Source of the DNA: Hydrogenispora ethanolica
GTDB taxonomy: Bacteria > Bacillota > UBA4882 > UBA8346
DNA: 33,040 nt
Direction of reading: 5' to 3'
NCBI RefSeq assembly: GCF_004340685.1
Contig: NZ_SLUN01000052.1
Location: forward strand, 1 to 33,040
The stretch's first letter is position 1, and each line of letters opens with the position of its first letter. Both the position numbers and the translations under genes were made by a program. The notes beneath the pieces are model-generated. The model ran no database searches. It was not told the DNA's origin and saw only the letters and a program-made list of their open reading frames with translations. Positions 7,332-15,518 of this stretch are shown here, one piece after another.

Positions 7332-8400
7332 TAGTTTAAAGAAACTGACACAATCTCAACTGGCTATGCCGTTATTTGCGCTTTTTTTAGTTGTAATTTT
7401 TAATTTATTCAGAGATGTTGGATTTTTTTCCATAAGTGTAATAACTAACAACTACGGAAACACCGTTCTTTCAGGAAATATAATCAGTATATTGAACGGA
7501 GCATCCGAGCTTGCTATTTTGGCAATCGCCATGACGCTCGTAACCTCGGTGACGAAAGGACAGGATATAAGCGTGGGCGCATTAGCGGCAATAGCTGGCA
7601 GTATTTTTGTGAAAGTGCTTCGTGCAAATGAAATTACAATGCCGGTTATTCTTATGTCATTATTGGCAGCCGTTGTTGTTGCAATTCTTTTTGCCTTGTT
7701 TACCGGTACATTGGTTAGTAAATTCAATATACAACCGATGATTGCATCATTAATATTGTTTACTGCCGGACGCCCTATAGCATATTGGATAAACGGCGGA
7801 GCAACGCCTAATGTCGAAAGTCCGTTATTAAACTATATAGGTAGTTTTATTCCGGGTATCCCAATCCCCACCCCCATTCTTATTATAATAGTATTCGGGA
7901 TACTGGTCACACTCGCCTTGAGGTTCACCAATCTTGGATTGTACATACAATCGGTTGGTATAAATGAAAGAGCCGCCCGTTTAAACGGGATCAATCCTGT
8001 TTTTATGAAACTATTGGTATTCATGATACTTGGTGTTTGTGTTACTATTGCGGGTTCCATCAATGTCTGCAGAATAGGGCTTATTAACCATGAAACCATT
8101 CTCCTGGATATTGAAATGGATGCTATTTTGGCAGTTGCCATTGGAGGGAATGCCCTTAGCGGCGGAAAATTCAAATTAGCCGGGTCAGTGATAGGGGCAT
8201 ACATTATTCAGGCGTTGACGATTACGCTTTATGCTATGCAAGTTTCATCAACGGCAGTAAAAGCTTATAAGGCAATAGTTATTATAGCTCTCGTTGTAAT
8301 TGGTTCGCCGGTTATACAAGAATGGGCACTTAAACTGCGCGACAGGCTCTTCAAAAAACCGAAAAAAAATAACGGAGAAAAATTGATATGGCATTATTAA
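7324..8400 (+). CDS. Sugar ABC transporter permease, first of two (YtfT-like)
   Basis: A 358-residue integral membrane protein of the CUT2 (ribose/galactofuranose) permease family. It has about 8-10 hydrophobic segments and the family motif near residues 70-95, ELAILAIAMTLVTSVTKGQDISVGALAA, which couples to the ATPase and lines the channel. The later GINPVFMKLLVF and AIGGNALSGGKFKLAGSVIGA blocks are also typical. Its start overlaps the ATPase gene by 8 bases and its end overlaps the second permease by 13, so the genes form one transcription unit. A heterodimer with the next protein is the expected pore. Confidence 0.9.
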   Translation: MVNSLKKLTQSQLAMPLFALFLVVIFNLFRDVGFFSISVITNNYGNTVLSGNIISILNGASELAILAIAMTLVTSVTKGQDISVGALAAIAGSIFVKVLRANEITMPVILMSLLAAVVVAILFALFTGTLVSKFNIQPMIASLILFTAGRPIAYWINGGATPNVESPLLNYIGSFIPGIPIPTPILIIIVFGILVTLALRFTNLGLYIQSVGINERAARLNGINPVFMKLLVFMILGVCVTIAGSINVCRIGLINHETILLDIEMDAILAVAIGGNALSGGKFKLAGSVIGAYIIQALTITLYAMQVSSTAVKAYKAIVIIALVVIGSPVIQEWALKLRDRLFKKPKKNNGEKLIWHY

Positions 8401-9518
8401 AAAGAATTAAAGATATATTTACTCTTAAACAGGAAGACAAACCCAGGGAGCCTATTTCAAGCACTGCTTTGCTTTTGACCATAACGATCAGCGCGTTCGT
8501 CGTTATGTACGTACTTGCCATGATTATCTGGGGCGGTGGGTTTCTGAATATTCAGCAATTTTTAGACATTTTTAATAACAATGCGTATTTAATCGTGATT
8601 TCCTGCGGACTCACCGTTGTTATGATAGCTGCCGGCATAGATATTTCGGTGGGAGGCACGGTCGCTCTAATAACCATGTCCTGTGTAGTTTTTCTGGATA
8701 GCCGTGGCGGAAGTATTGCAGGCTCAATGATTTTGGCTTTGGGCATTGGACTGGCGATTGGGATAATTCAGGGGTTTCTTGTATCATATTTGAATATACA
8801 GCCCTTCATTGTTACTTTGGCGGGTATGTTCTTTACAAGAGGAATGACAACCATCGTCAGCAGCGCCCCGCATACGGCGACTAATGAAGCATTTCTGGCC
8901 CTAAAAAATTTTAGTATTATCGTTCCGGGCATCGGTTCTTACGGAAAATCCGGTAATTTTATTCCCGCCAGAATTGAGCCGGGTGTATTAATAGCTTTAG
9001 TGATTGTATTAGCTGTATGGGCGATTTTGAAATGGACGCGTTTCGGGCGTAACCTCTATGCTGTGGGCGGTAACAGCGAGAGTGCGTTAATGCTTGGTAT
9101 AAATGTTAAACGCACCAGATTTTTTTCCTATATACTATGCGGGTTATTTTCCGGAATAGCCGGTTATGTCTATCTCTTGCACACAGGAGCCGGAAACGCG
9201 TCGAATGCGTCTCAGGCGGAAATGCAGGCGATTGCGTCATCAATCATCGGCGGAACATTATTAACCGGCGGTGTCGGCAGCGTTATCGGTACGCTTTTCG
9301 GAGTGATGTCTTTAAAGACGATAAACAATATTGTAATTGCATCGGGACTTAGAGAGCCGTATTGGCAAAGTATTACTACCGGTCTAATGCTTTGCTTCTT
9401 TATCTTGCTTCAAAGCGTAATTCTCGCACTTCGTAAAAAGAGCGGCGTACGGAATGGCGAAAACTGGAGAAAGCATAAAATCTGGAATTTCTTGACTTCT
9501 CAAAGAAACAGCGAATAG
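8388..9518 (+). CDS. Sugar ABC transporter permease, second of two (YjfF-like)
   Basis: A 376-residue CUT2-family permease. It contains TVVMIAAGIDISVGGTVAL, then SYLNIQPFIVTLAGMFFTRGMT, GRNLYAVGGNSESALMLGINV and a C-terminal SSIIGGTLLTGGVGSVIGT block. Two different permeases in one operon is the hallmark of the YtfT/YjfF arrangement, whereas RbsC-type systems use one. The start lies inside the end of the previous gene, with GGAGA about 9 bases upstream. The C-terminus (after RKKSG) is hydrophilic and longer than usual. No terminator with a U run is evident in the next 137 bases. Confidence 0.9.
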   Translation: MALLKRIKDIFTLKQEDKPREPISSTALLLTITISAFVVMYVLAMIIWGGGFLNIQQFLDIFNNNAYLIVISCGLTVVMIAAGIDISVGGTVALITMSCVVFLDSRGGSIAGSMILALGIGLAIGIIQGFLVSYLNIQPFIVTLAGMFFTRGMTTIVSSAPHTATNEAFLALKNFSIIVPGIGSYGKSGNFIPARIEPGVLIALVIVLAVWAILKWTRFGRNLYAVGGNSESALMLGINVKRTRFFSYILCGLFSGIAGYVYLLHTGAGNASNASQAEMQAIASSIIGGTLLTGGVGSVIGTLFGVMSLKTINNIVIASGLREPYWQSITTGLMLCFFILLQSVILALRKKSGVRNGENWRKHKIWNFLTSQRNSE

Positions 9519-9655
9519 GTAAAATTCGGCAAAAGTCAAAGACCATGAGGAAGGCCTCTATCCAAAGTATATCAGGGAAACCTCGTTCGGTTGGCCTTCA
9601 AAGCAGTCAACCACGGCCGCTACCGCATCGGCTTGGAAAGCTTGATGTTTAAATT

Positions 9656-10327
9656 TTAAGCGCATGAATTACACCCCGTGTCATTTAATACTTTTTCGAT
9701 AAATTGATGCATCCTGAGATCCGGGTTCCGATAATATTTGACCGATCTATCCGTAAAGCATGGTTCTCCGACCTCTGAGTTTTTTTGGATAATTTCCATT
9801 GCATAGGTTATCGCTTGATATACATCCGTTAATTGAATCTGAGACAGTATATTCAAAATTGTTGCTTCTTCTTTAATATCCGCTTCTGCCGGCAAATGAT
9901 AAATCTCCCGGATTATCGGCGCATACTGACTCGGCTGATTAACACACCGTTCAAATCGGGATTTATGCAAAATCAACCAAAGGTCAAAACACAAGTTGCT
10001 ATAAGCCGGGAAAACCTCCTTTTCTTTACACTTATCCAGAGCTTGACGAAACTGCCCCTCTTTCAAGTCTTGGTCAAAAATAGCAGTTTTCATCTGGTGT
10101 TCGGCATGATAAACTGTAGCGCTTGCTGCCCTTTCTGCTACAATCAATGGATTTCCGCCGCCACAACAAAAAAAGAGAAAATCCACATTATAAGTCCGAC
10201 TTTCACACTGATGAATAAGCTTTTTTAAATGCTTTAGATAAAGTTCCTCTTGAAGTCCTTCATATGCTCCCCGATAGACTTGGATTTGTCGCCGTTCGTG
10301 CGGTTGACGGCGGCTTTTCCCGGCCAT
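9656..10327 (-). CDS. RloB-like protein, probable effector partner of the upstream ATPase (AbiLii-like)
   Basis: A 223-residue protein matching the RloB family. It has an early EGLQEELYLKHL segment, a conserved GGGNPLIVAERA block, IFDQD (acidic residues at the end of a strand) and the SNLCFDLWLILHK block. RloB proteins have been related to the TOPRIM-like nuclease domains of OLD-family and abortive infection systems, and the AbiLii component belongs here. It follows the AAA ATPase gene with a one-base stop/start overlap (TAATG), so the two are translated together. The gene may act in anti-phage defence by attacking a cellular nucleic acid target, but that is inference from the pairing. The C-terminus ends in CNSCA. 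No terminator was identified after it. Confidence 0.85.
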   Translation of the reverse strand: MAGKSRRQPHERRQIQVYRGAYEGLQEELYLKHLKKLIHQCESRTYNVDFLFFCCGGGNPLIVAERAASATVYHAEHQMKTAIFDQDLKEGQFRQALDKCKEKEVFPAYSNLCFDLWLILHKSRFERCVNQPSQYAPIIREIYHLPAEADIKEEATILNILSQIQLTDVYQAITYAMEIIQKNSEVGEPCFTDRSVKYYRNPDLRMHQFIEKVLNDTGCNSCA

Positions 10328-11670
10328 TAGGATTCACCTTCTTTACCGTGTAAAGCCTGGTGAACAGCGGCTTCAAAATCAACAAACGGGATCGCGCCAT
10401 ACTTCCCGGCGAGGTAATTTTTCATGAATCGTTCATCATCCCGCACAGCTTTTTCCCCGTAAGTCTTAAAATCGGCCAACGAATATAATTCACTTTCGTA
10501 GGTGTCCCGGTCTTTCGCCACAAACAAGATTTGATCGCGGCGAAATATATTTTTATTTAAATAAATCGGGTTATGGGTATTAAAAATCAACTGGGCTCCG
10601 TTGGTATTGAGCTTTGGATTATTGAACACACTGACAATCGCCGCCACCAAATCCGGATGCAACGATGCATCCAATTCATCGACGACCAACACGGATCCTA
10701 GTTTTAAAGCTTGAACAAAGGGGAATGAAAACTCCAGCATTTTGATAGTCCCTTTGGATTCTAAAATTTCAGATTTAATATCCAAACCTTGGCCAAAAGG
10801 GTTCCCCGGGATTGGATAACGGGACCGCAGTTGGGTTTTCTGTTCCGAATCCGAATTACGACTCACTTCCAGCCGGATGTCTTGCGGCCCGAAATCGGCA
10901 TGGCGCAACATTGCATTCATGACGTTATTGCGGAGAATAAATTTTTGATTGGTAAAATGCTCCGGCAATTGCACCTCTAACTTGGCTTCATCAAAATCGG
11001 TTATCGTAATTAATTTTTCCTGAAACCAACGGATGACTTTGCCGGCTAATTCATTATTCACCACGCTTTTGAAAGCGCCGCAGAGAAATAAATCGGTAGC
11101 TTCAAGGTTGGCGTTGATTTGACTTTCCAACGTTTCCAAGAGACTCACAGAAGTCTTCCCGGAATAAAACTTTAATGTCTTTTTATCTTTTATGAGGGTA
11201 ACTTGGTTATAATCCCTTACAAAAACGTCTTTTTGATCAACGATTAAATACTCATTGGCAATTAATCTTTTCGTTTCCCGAACATCTTTGCTTTCCCAAC
11301 GCGATTCAAGACTTAACCCGTAGATATACTCTACCCCTTCTAACAAAAAAGTCACTTCAAGTCTGACCGGTTCCGAATATTTTTGATAATCATGAATAAA
11401 CGGAAATACCTCTATCATCTCGGAGATTAAATTGTCTTTTTGTTTTCGGATGTTCCCTTTTCCAGTGACATATTTTAGAAAATCCAGTCCCATCACAATG
11501 CTTGTTTTACCGCTGGCGTTCGGCCCATAAATGACCGCAGACGGCAAAATTCGTCGTCCATCAGTCTTAATTAAGAAGTCTTCGTGTGTTCTTTGCAGTG
11601 AAGCCAACATGGATAGCACGGTTTCCTCATAAAAAGAGCGAAAGTTTTTCATTTTAAGTTCCAATAACAT
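10327..11670 (-). CDS. AAA-family ATPase (RloA/AbiLi-like, SMC-type)
   Basis: A 447-residue ATPase. The N-terminus MKNFRSFYEETVLSML is typical of RecF/SMC-like AAA_15/AAA_21 proteins. Walker A is GPNASGKT at residues 49-56, and Walker B plus D-loop is VLVVDELDASLHPDL near 325-340. FNTHNPIYLN (switch region) follows, with HNP in place of the usual His-Asp/Ser pattern of ABC ATPases. It has no C-terminal TOPRIM domain of its own, so it needs the partner encoded next to it. The ATG at 11670 is preferred because AGGAGG lies 8 bases upstream; the GTG at 11679 would overlap that site. With the RloB-like gene it forms a two-gene defence-type cassette beside an IS66 remnant. Confidence 0.87.
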   Translation of the reverse strand: MLLELKMKNFRSFYEETVLSMLASLQRTHEDFLIKTDGRRILPSAVIYGPNASGKTSIVMGLDFLKYVTGKGNIRKQKDNLISEMIEVFPFIHDYQKYSEPVRLEVTFLLEGVEYIYGLSLESRWESKDVRETKRLIANEYLIVDQKDVFVRDYNQVTLIKDKKTLKFYSGKTSVSLLETLESQINANLEATDLFLCGAFKSVVNNELAGKVIRWFQEKLITITDFDEAKLEVQLPEHFTNQKFILRNNVMNAMLRHADFGPQDIRLEVSRNSDSEQKTQLRSRYPIPGNPFGQGLDIKSEILESKGTIKMLEFSFPFVQALKLGSVLVVDELDASLHPDLVAAIVSVFNNPKLNTNGAQLIFNTHNPIYLNKNIFRRDQILFVAKDRDTYESELYSLADFKTYGEKAVRDDERFMKNYLAGKYGAIPFVDFEAAVHQALHGKEGES

Positions 11671-11819
11671 ATTTCTCACCTCCTAATCCCTATTATACGC
11701 AAAAACAGCCCAAAAAACACTATTAATTTGAGAAAATTTCGTAAATAAGTGGTGCATTTCTCCTTAATCTCCGTTCCCGGGGATAGCATCTAAAACAAAT
11801 TGCTTCATTGGCTTTATCT

Positions 11820-12170
11820 TCAAAGCACGCCACCAAAGAGTTCCCAGCAACAAAATGAACCTTCTTAAAACACCACCAATTCATACGTGTGGGTATATAG
11901 CTCCGGCCAGTACTGTCAAAATCCCATCTGGCTCTTCGAGTATCAGCCGAGCAGAAGTGGCCAATATCCACAAAAATTTCTAAAAGGGTGAGGACGGAAA
12001 ATGTTCGATCTCCAACAACTGTCACGATCGGCCAGAAAAACTGGTTGTTCAGTGGAAGTCCTAAAAGCGCCGCTGTCAGCGCAATGGCGTATAGTATCAT
12101 CGAAACAGCGAAAGCCAATGGCCTAACCCCCTACAAACATCTCTTGTACATCTTCAAAAACCTACCTGGG
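11820..12170 (+). pseudogene. IS66-family transposase (TnpC) remnant
   Basis: Two collinear pieces of an IS66 transposase are visible on the plus strand. The first (about 11866-11985) reads TTNSYVWVYSSGQY, then IWLFEYQPSRSGQYPQKFLKG and a stop. The second (11994-12167) reads TIGQKNWLFSGSP, then AMAYSIIETAKANGLTPYKHL. Both blocks are hallmark IS66 segments that are normally separated by about 100 residues, so an internal deletion joins them. A further stop lies at about 11860 before the first block. Upstream sequence to about 11820 may be a more decayed part of the same gene. It is non-functional. Open frames on the opposite strand here are incidental. Confidence 0.75.
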
Positions 12171-12344
12171 GTTCTATTCAGGCAATTTCCTGAATTTTTA
12201 GAGACTTCCTTCCTTGGAGCCCCGAAATTCAAACCAACTGCAAATAGCGATAAACACCGCCACTATTATACCTTGGGCTTTACTCTTTTCAAATCCACCA
12301 CCTTATTGGACGCTTACTGTATAAATAGCAGGCTCCCATCTCTA

Positions 12345-12620
12345 GCCTCGCAACTAAGGATTATCCAAATTCACGACGAGATCGTCTACTCCGATCCGGA
12401 ACACCGGGAACTGGGCGAAGCACCGCGGGGAATTGATGAAACAGCTAAACGAAAATTGACTCCGGAAGACCAAAAGTTATTGGACCGTCTCGACTGCGCC
12501 TATATGGAACGGATGAACCGCCAGGATGAGTTGCTTTACAGTGAGGGACTGATGGATGGGATCTTATTCGGTTATTGGGTGGCGCTGATAGGCGGGGGAG
12601 TGGAGAAGATCAGGGTGTGA
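12345..12620 (+). pseudogene. C-terminal fragment of a small hypothetical protein (DUF6809-like?)
   Basis: The open frame continues past the IS66 remnant and its last 85 or so residues look protein-like, unlike the stretch before. They read HDEIVYSDPEHRELGEAPRG, then KLTPEDQKLLDRLDC and DELLYSEGLMDGILFGYW. This resembles the C-terminal part of small clostridial proteins of the DUF6809 type (an acidic helix followed by a hydrophobic FGY end), but the match is from memory and weak. There is no start codon with a ribosome binding site at its front, and it is fused in frame to transposon sequence, so it is probably a gene truncated at its 5' end by the insertion. Confidence 0.35.
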
Positions 12621-12680
12621 CCGGAATTTTTTGAGGTTGCAGTGTTTAGTAAAGACTTTAGTCACTTGGCTTTTATAAGA
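12618..12680 (+). mobile_element. Probable R element fragment (copy 5, right half)
   Basis: The stretch CCGGAATTTTTTGAGG, an extra 17 or so bases, then GACTTTAGTCACTTGGCTT followed by TTAT resembles the right end of the R element (TTCCGAATTTGAG, GACTTTATCACATGGCTT). One inserted base and several substitutions are present. The left half cannot be recognised. Confidence 0.4.
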
Positions 12681-12731
12681 CAACCCGCCGAGCAAATCTG
12701 TCTATAAGTTGTGTATTTCAAATTTTCCCAA

Positions 12732-12749
12732 TATGTATTACAATACATA
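12732..12749. promoter_or_regulatory. Palindromic operator candidate upstream of the OsmC gene
   Basis: TATGTATT-AC-AATACATA is a perfect 8-bp inverted repeat, 107 bases before the OsmC start. Genes of this family are often controlled by MarR/OhrR-type repressors that bind AT-rich palindromes, but no such regulator gene is in the window. Confidence 0.4.
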
Positions 12750-12855
12750 ATATCATAAAATATTGTTTGGCAATTCGCATGGAAGGGATATGGAAGTATA
12801 ACTACCGGAAGAGAATTACTAAAATTTTGCTATTAATAAGGAAGGAACAATAAAC

Positions 12856-13233
12856 ATGGTAAAAGCTACACCCGTCGGGGAACCATACAGCTGTCTGATA
12901 ACAGATGCCACTCATCAATTAATTGCCGATACCACCAGCGATAAAGGCGGCAATGACAATGGATTTCGGCCGCATGAGCTATTGGAAGCGGCCTTGGCAA
13001 GTTGTTTGACAATTTCACTTCGAATGTACTTGGAAAACCAGGGAATTAAAATCGATTCTTGCTCGGTTACCGTAGAATTGGATCGTTCAAACCCGGATAA
13101 AACCGTATTTCGGAAAAAGGTAGAATTAAATGGCGCTATTTCCGAATCAGATCGCAAAAGGATTGAGGCGGTACTGGCTTCTTGCCCAGTGCAAAAAACC
13201 CTCAGTAAAGAATTGGCATTTGTATTGGAGTGA
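12856..13233 (+). CDS. OsmC/Ohr-family peroxide-reducing protein
   Basis: A 125-residue OsmC-family protein, which typically reduces organic hydroperoxides with a pair of active-site cysteines. The first lies in PHELLEAALASCLTISLRMYLE at about residue 54, preceded by the conserved Glu. The second lies in ASCPVQKTLSKEL at about residue 114. Both redox cysteines and the surrounding helix are intact, and the length is usual for the shorter OsmC-like (YhfA-type) branch. GGAAGGAA about 7 bases upstream serves as ribosome binding site. It is monocistronic, with a palindrome upstream that may respond to oxidative stress. Whether it acts on organic peroxides or another thiol-reactive substrate cannot be told. 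Confidence 0.9.
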   Translation: MVKATPVGEPYSCLITDATHQLIADTTSDKGGNDNGFRPHELLEAALASCLTISLRMYLENQGIKIDSCSVTVELDRSNPDKTVFRKKVELNGAISESDRKRIEAVLASCPVQKTLSKELAFVLE

Positions 13234-13455
13234 AAATTCAACTCTTCTTACCAAATAATGAAGGATTATCGAAAATTTGAAAGATTGATGGGTCAAACAA
13301 CAACGCCCATACCAAAGCCATTTCTGCCCCGATTAGTTTGAGCGGCGCTATATAGGTTGAATTAAATTTCTAATATGCATCATGTCGCGTAATAATATGG
13401 AGATGAAGCAGCAAAATCGCGAAAATTTCAATCCATTCCATGGGAGGGGAATCAA

Positions 13456-14055
13456 ATGGCCAGCGACTTTTACGCGGCTATCCAGAACCGTCGCAGTATT
13501 TATGGGATCGGCAAGGATCCGGCCGTGGCCGATGAGAAAATTCTGGAGCGCATCCGGCAAGCGGTTAAGTATACCCCGACGTCGTTCAATTCTCAAACCG
13601 GACGGGCCGTCCTGTTGTTGAATGAACATCATCATAAATTATGGGATCTCACGGAGGGAGCCTTGCGCAAGGTCGTCCCACCGGAGGATTTCGCGCCGAC
13701 GGCGGAGAAGATCGCCTCCTTCCGGAACGGTTACGGAACGATCTTGTTCTTCGAGGACCAAACTATCGTGGCGAACCTGCAAAATCAATTCCCGCTTTAT
13801 CAAGATAACTTCCCGGTCTGGTCCCAGCAGTCCTCGGGAATTCTGCAGTATATCGTCTGGACGGCGTTGGAACTGGAAGGGCTGGGCGCTTCCCTGCAGC
13901 ACTACAATCCGCTCATCGACGACCAGGTGAAAAAGGAGTGGCGGATTCCGGAGGCTTGGAAACTCATCGCCCAGATGCCCTTCGGGAAGCCCACCGCGCC
14001 CGCCGGCGAAAAAGGCTTCATGCCGCTGGAAGAGCGGGTACTGGTGTTCAAATAA
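13456..14055 (+). CDS. Nitroreductase-family FMN oxidoreductase (Frm2/Hbn1-like)
   Basis: A 199-residue flavoenzyme. The N-terminal NRRSIYGIGKD is the FMN-binding arginine motif of the fatty-acid-repression-mutant branch of nitroreductases (RRSIY in place of the common RRSVR). KYTPTSFNSQTGRAVLL and the central WSQQSSGILQYIVWTALELEGLGASLQHYNP follow, the last being the conserved second FMN/dimer region. Length and order are normal for that branch. GGGAGGGG lies 6 bases before the start. A strong terminator follows at 14094-14125, so it is a single-gene unit. This is the first gene of the GC-rich block. Reduction of nitro or quinone compounds by NAD(P)H is the expected activity; the natural substrate is unknown. 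Confidence 0.9.
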   Translation: MASDFYAAIQNRRSIYGIGKDPAVADEKILERIRQAVKYTPTSFNSQTGRAVLLLNEHHHKLWDLTEGALRKVVPPEDFAPTAEKIASFRNGYGTILFFEDQTIVANLQNQFPLYQDNFPVWSQQSSGILQYIVWTALELEGLGASLQHYNPLIDDQVKKEWRIPEAWKLIAQMPFGKPTAPAGEKGFMPLEERVLVFK

Positions 14056-14093
14056 CCTCCCGCGGCAGCGCGATTGAAGGATACGATTTACCG

Positions 14094-14125
14094 GAGCCAT
14101 GGGATTTCCGCCCATGGCTCTTTTG
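14094..14125 (+). terminator. Rho-independent terminator of the nitroreductase gene
   Basis: GAGCCATGGG and CCCATGGCTC form a perfect 10-bp stem with a 7-base loop, followed by TTTT. Confidence 0.85.
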
Positions 14126-14465
14126 CGCGTTTGAAACGCCTCCTATCTCGCGCTGGCCCGTCGCATCCAAGTCAAGCGCGCCAATGTGATAAAGGGATTT
14201 CCAATTTCTCAGCGAATATGTTATGAAAGGCTGATATGCAGCGCCATGATTGAATCGTACGCTTTGCGAAAAACGTTAAAGCGTACGCTATGTTGGCGGA
14301 TCCCGCGCCGAGGAGCCATGTCGTTGCATTCATGAGGATAAACGGGTATGATGAAAACCGGGATAAGCTGAGGATCCAAGCAACCTTTCACTGATTCCAT
14401 CCGGTTGCAATCGTTAGAATTGAAAATCAAATCATCGAGTCAAGAGAAGCAGGGAGGTTATGCCG
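14126..14465. other. Gene-free region upstream of the aldolase, with one hairpin
   Basis: No gene is supported in these 340 bases. A perfect 10-bp inverted repeat CGTACGCTTT...AAAGCGTACG with a 12-base spacer sits at 14256-14287, possibly a regulator site or a leader hairpin. The ribosome binding site GGGAGG at 14452-14457 fixes the next start. Confidence 0.5.
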
Positions 14466-15320
14466 ATGTTAGTCACACTTGCGGAAGTCCTGAAGGACGC
14501 CCATGCCAAGCGGTATGCGGTGGGAGCTTACAATGCCCTGAGTTTGGAGATGATCCGGGGGATCATCGCGGCGGCCGAGGCCGAACGGGCGCCGGTCATC
14601 CTGGAACATGCCGAGGTTCATTTTCAATTCACTCCGCTGGAGGCGATTGCGCCGATCATGATCCACGAGGCCCGGCGGGCCAAGGTCCCGGTGGTCGTCC
14701 ATCTGGATCACGGCCAGCATGTGCCGGTGATCCGGCAGGCGATCGAGCTGGGGTTCTCCTCGGTGATGTTTGACGGTTCGACGTTGCCGTTTGCCGAAAA
14801 TGTCCAGACCACCCGCGCCGTGGTGGAGTTCGCCAAGGAGCGGGGCGTTTCGGTGGAAGCTGAATTGGGACACGTCCCCACCTCCAGGGTGAGCGGCGAA
14901 GGAGCGGCTCACGGAGCGGACGATACCATCTATACGGACCCGGATCAAGCGGTGGAGTATGCCGCCGCCACCGGCGTCGACGCCCTGGCGGTGGCCTTCG
15001 GCACAATTCATGGCAAATACCTGGCAGCACCCAGACTGGATTTTGAGCGGCTGCGGCTGATCAAGGAACGGACCGCCATGCCTTTGGTGATGCACGGCGG
15101 ATCGGGGTTGACCGAAGCGGATTACCGTCAAGCCATCGCCGCCGGCGTGAATAAGATCAATTACTACTCTTACCTAGCCAAGGATGTGGCGGAAAAATTG
15201 GCTTCGTTCCTGAGCGGCGGGGAACATTTTTACCATGAACTCATCCCGGTGACCATCGACGCGGTTCGGGAGCACGTCGCGGGGACGATGCGCCTGTTTG
15301 GCACCGCGGGCAAGGCTTGA
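14466..15320 (+). CDS. Class II (zinc) ketose-bisphosphate aldolase
   Basis: A 284-residue class II aldolase of the FbaA/GatY/KbaY family, which cleaves a ketose 1,6-bisphosphate (fructose or tagatose type) into two triose phosphates. The catalytic Asp and zinc-binding His are in HLDHGQH (D81, H82). Other zinc ligands lie in AFGTIHGKY and VMHGGSGL, and EAELGHV matches the family. The later phosphate-binding segment is KINYYSYL, not the common KIN-x-T or VNVATE, so substrate preference could differ from standard enzymes. ATG at 14466 is preferred because GGGAGG is 8 bases upstream; the ATG at 14460 is too close. A terminator follows. Its position next to a sugar transporter suggests a role in using the imported sugar. 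Confidence 0.9.
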   Translation: MLVTLAEVLKDAHAKRYAVGAYNALSLEMIRGIIAAAEAERAPVILEHAEVHFQFTPLEAIAPIMIHEARRAKVPVVVHLDHGQHVPVIRQAIELGFSSVMFDGSTLPFAENVQTTRAVVEFAKERGVSVEAELGHVPTSRVSGEGAAHGADDTIYTDPDQAVEYAAATGVDALAVAFGTIHGKYLAAPRLDFERLRLIKERTAMPLVMHGGSGLTEADYRQAIAAGVNKINYYSYLAKDVAEKLASFLSGGEHFYHELIPVTIDAVREHVAGTMRLFGTAGKA

Positions 15321-15349
15321 AAGCCCGGTTGAACGGAATGTTGTAGGGG

Positions 15350-15389
15350 ATGCCGTCGCGACGTTGGCCGAGCGACGGCATTTCTTTAT
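15350..15389 (+). terminator. Terminator of the aldolase gene
   Basis: ATGCCGTCGC and GCGACGGCAT form a perfect 10-bp stem with a 12-base loop, followed by TTCTTTAT. Confidence 0.8.
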
Positions 15390-15518
15390 CCGCCCCCGGG
15401 AGTGGATTGCTTCCGGCGGATTTCCAGAAAAATTAAGCAGGATTATCCGTCGGAAATGCGTACTTATTGTAAGGTATAAGCGACTGTCGACCGGACGGTT
15501 CGCGGGAGGATGGCTGAG

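Noticed and set aside
9519-9655. Possible gene remnant after the second permease
   Set aside because: Short phrases such as PKYIRETSFGWPSKQ appear in one frame but no family could be named and there are only 137 bases.
11723-12118. A 131-codon minus-strand open frame
   Set aside because: The plus strand of the same DNA carries recognisable IS66 transposase blocks, so the frame is an incidental antisense of a pseudogene.
14126-14465. T-box or riboswitch leader before the aldolase gene
   Set aside because: Only one short hairpin is present; no specifier loop, T-box sequence or riboswitch core motif could be found.
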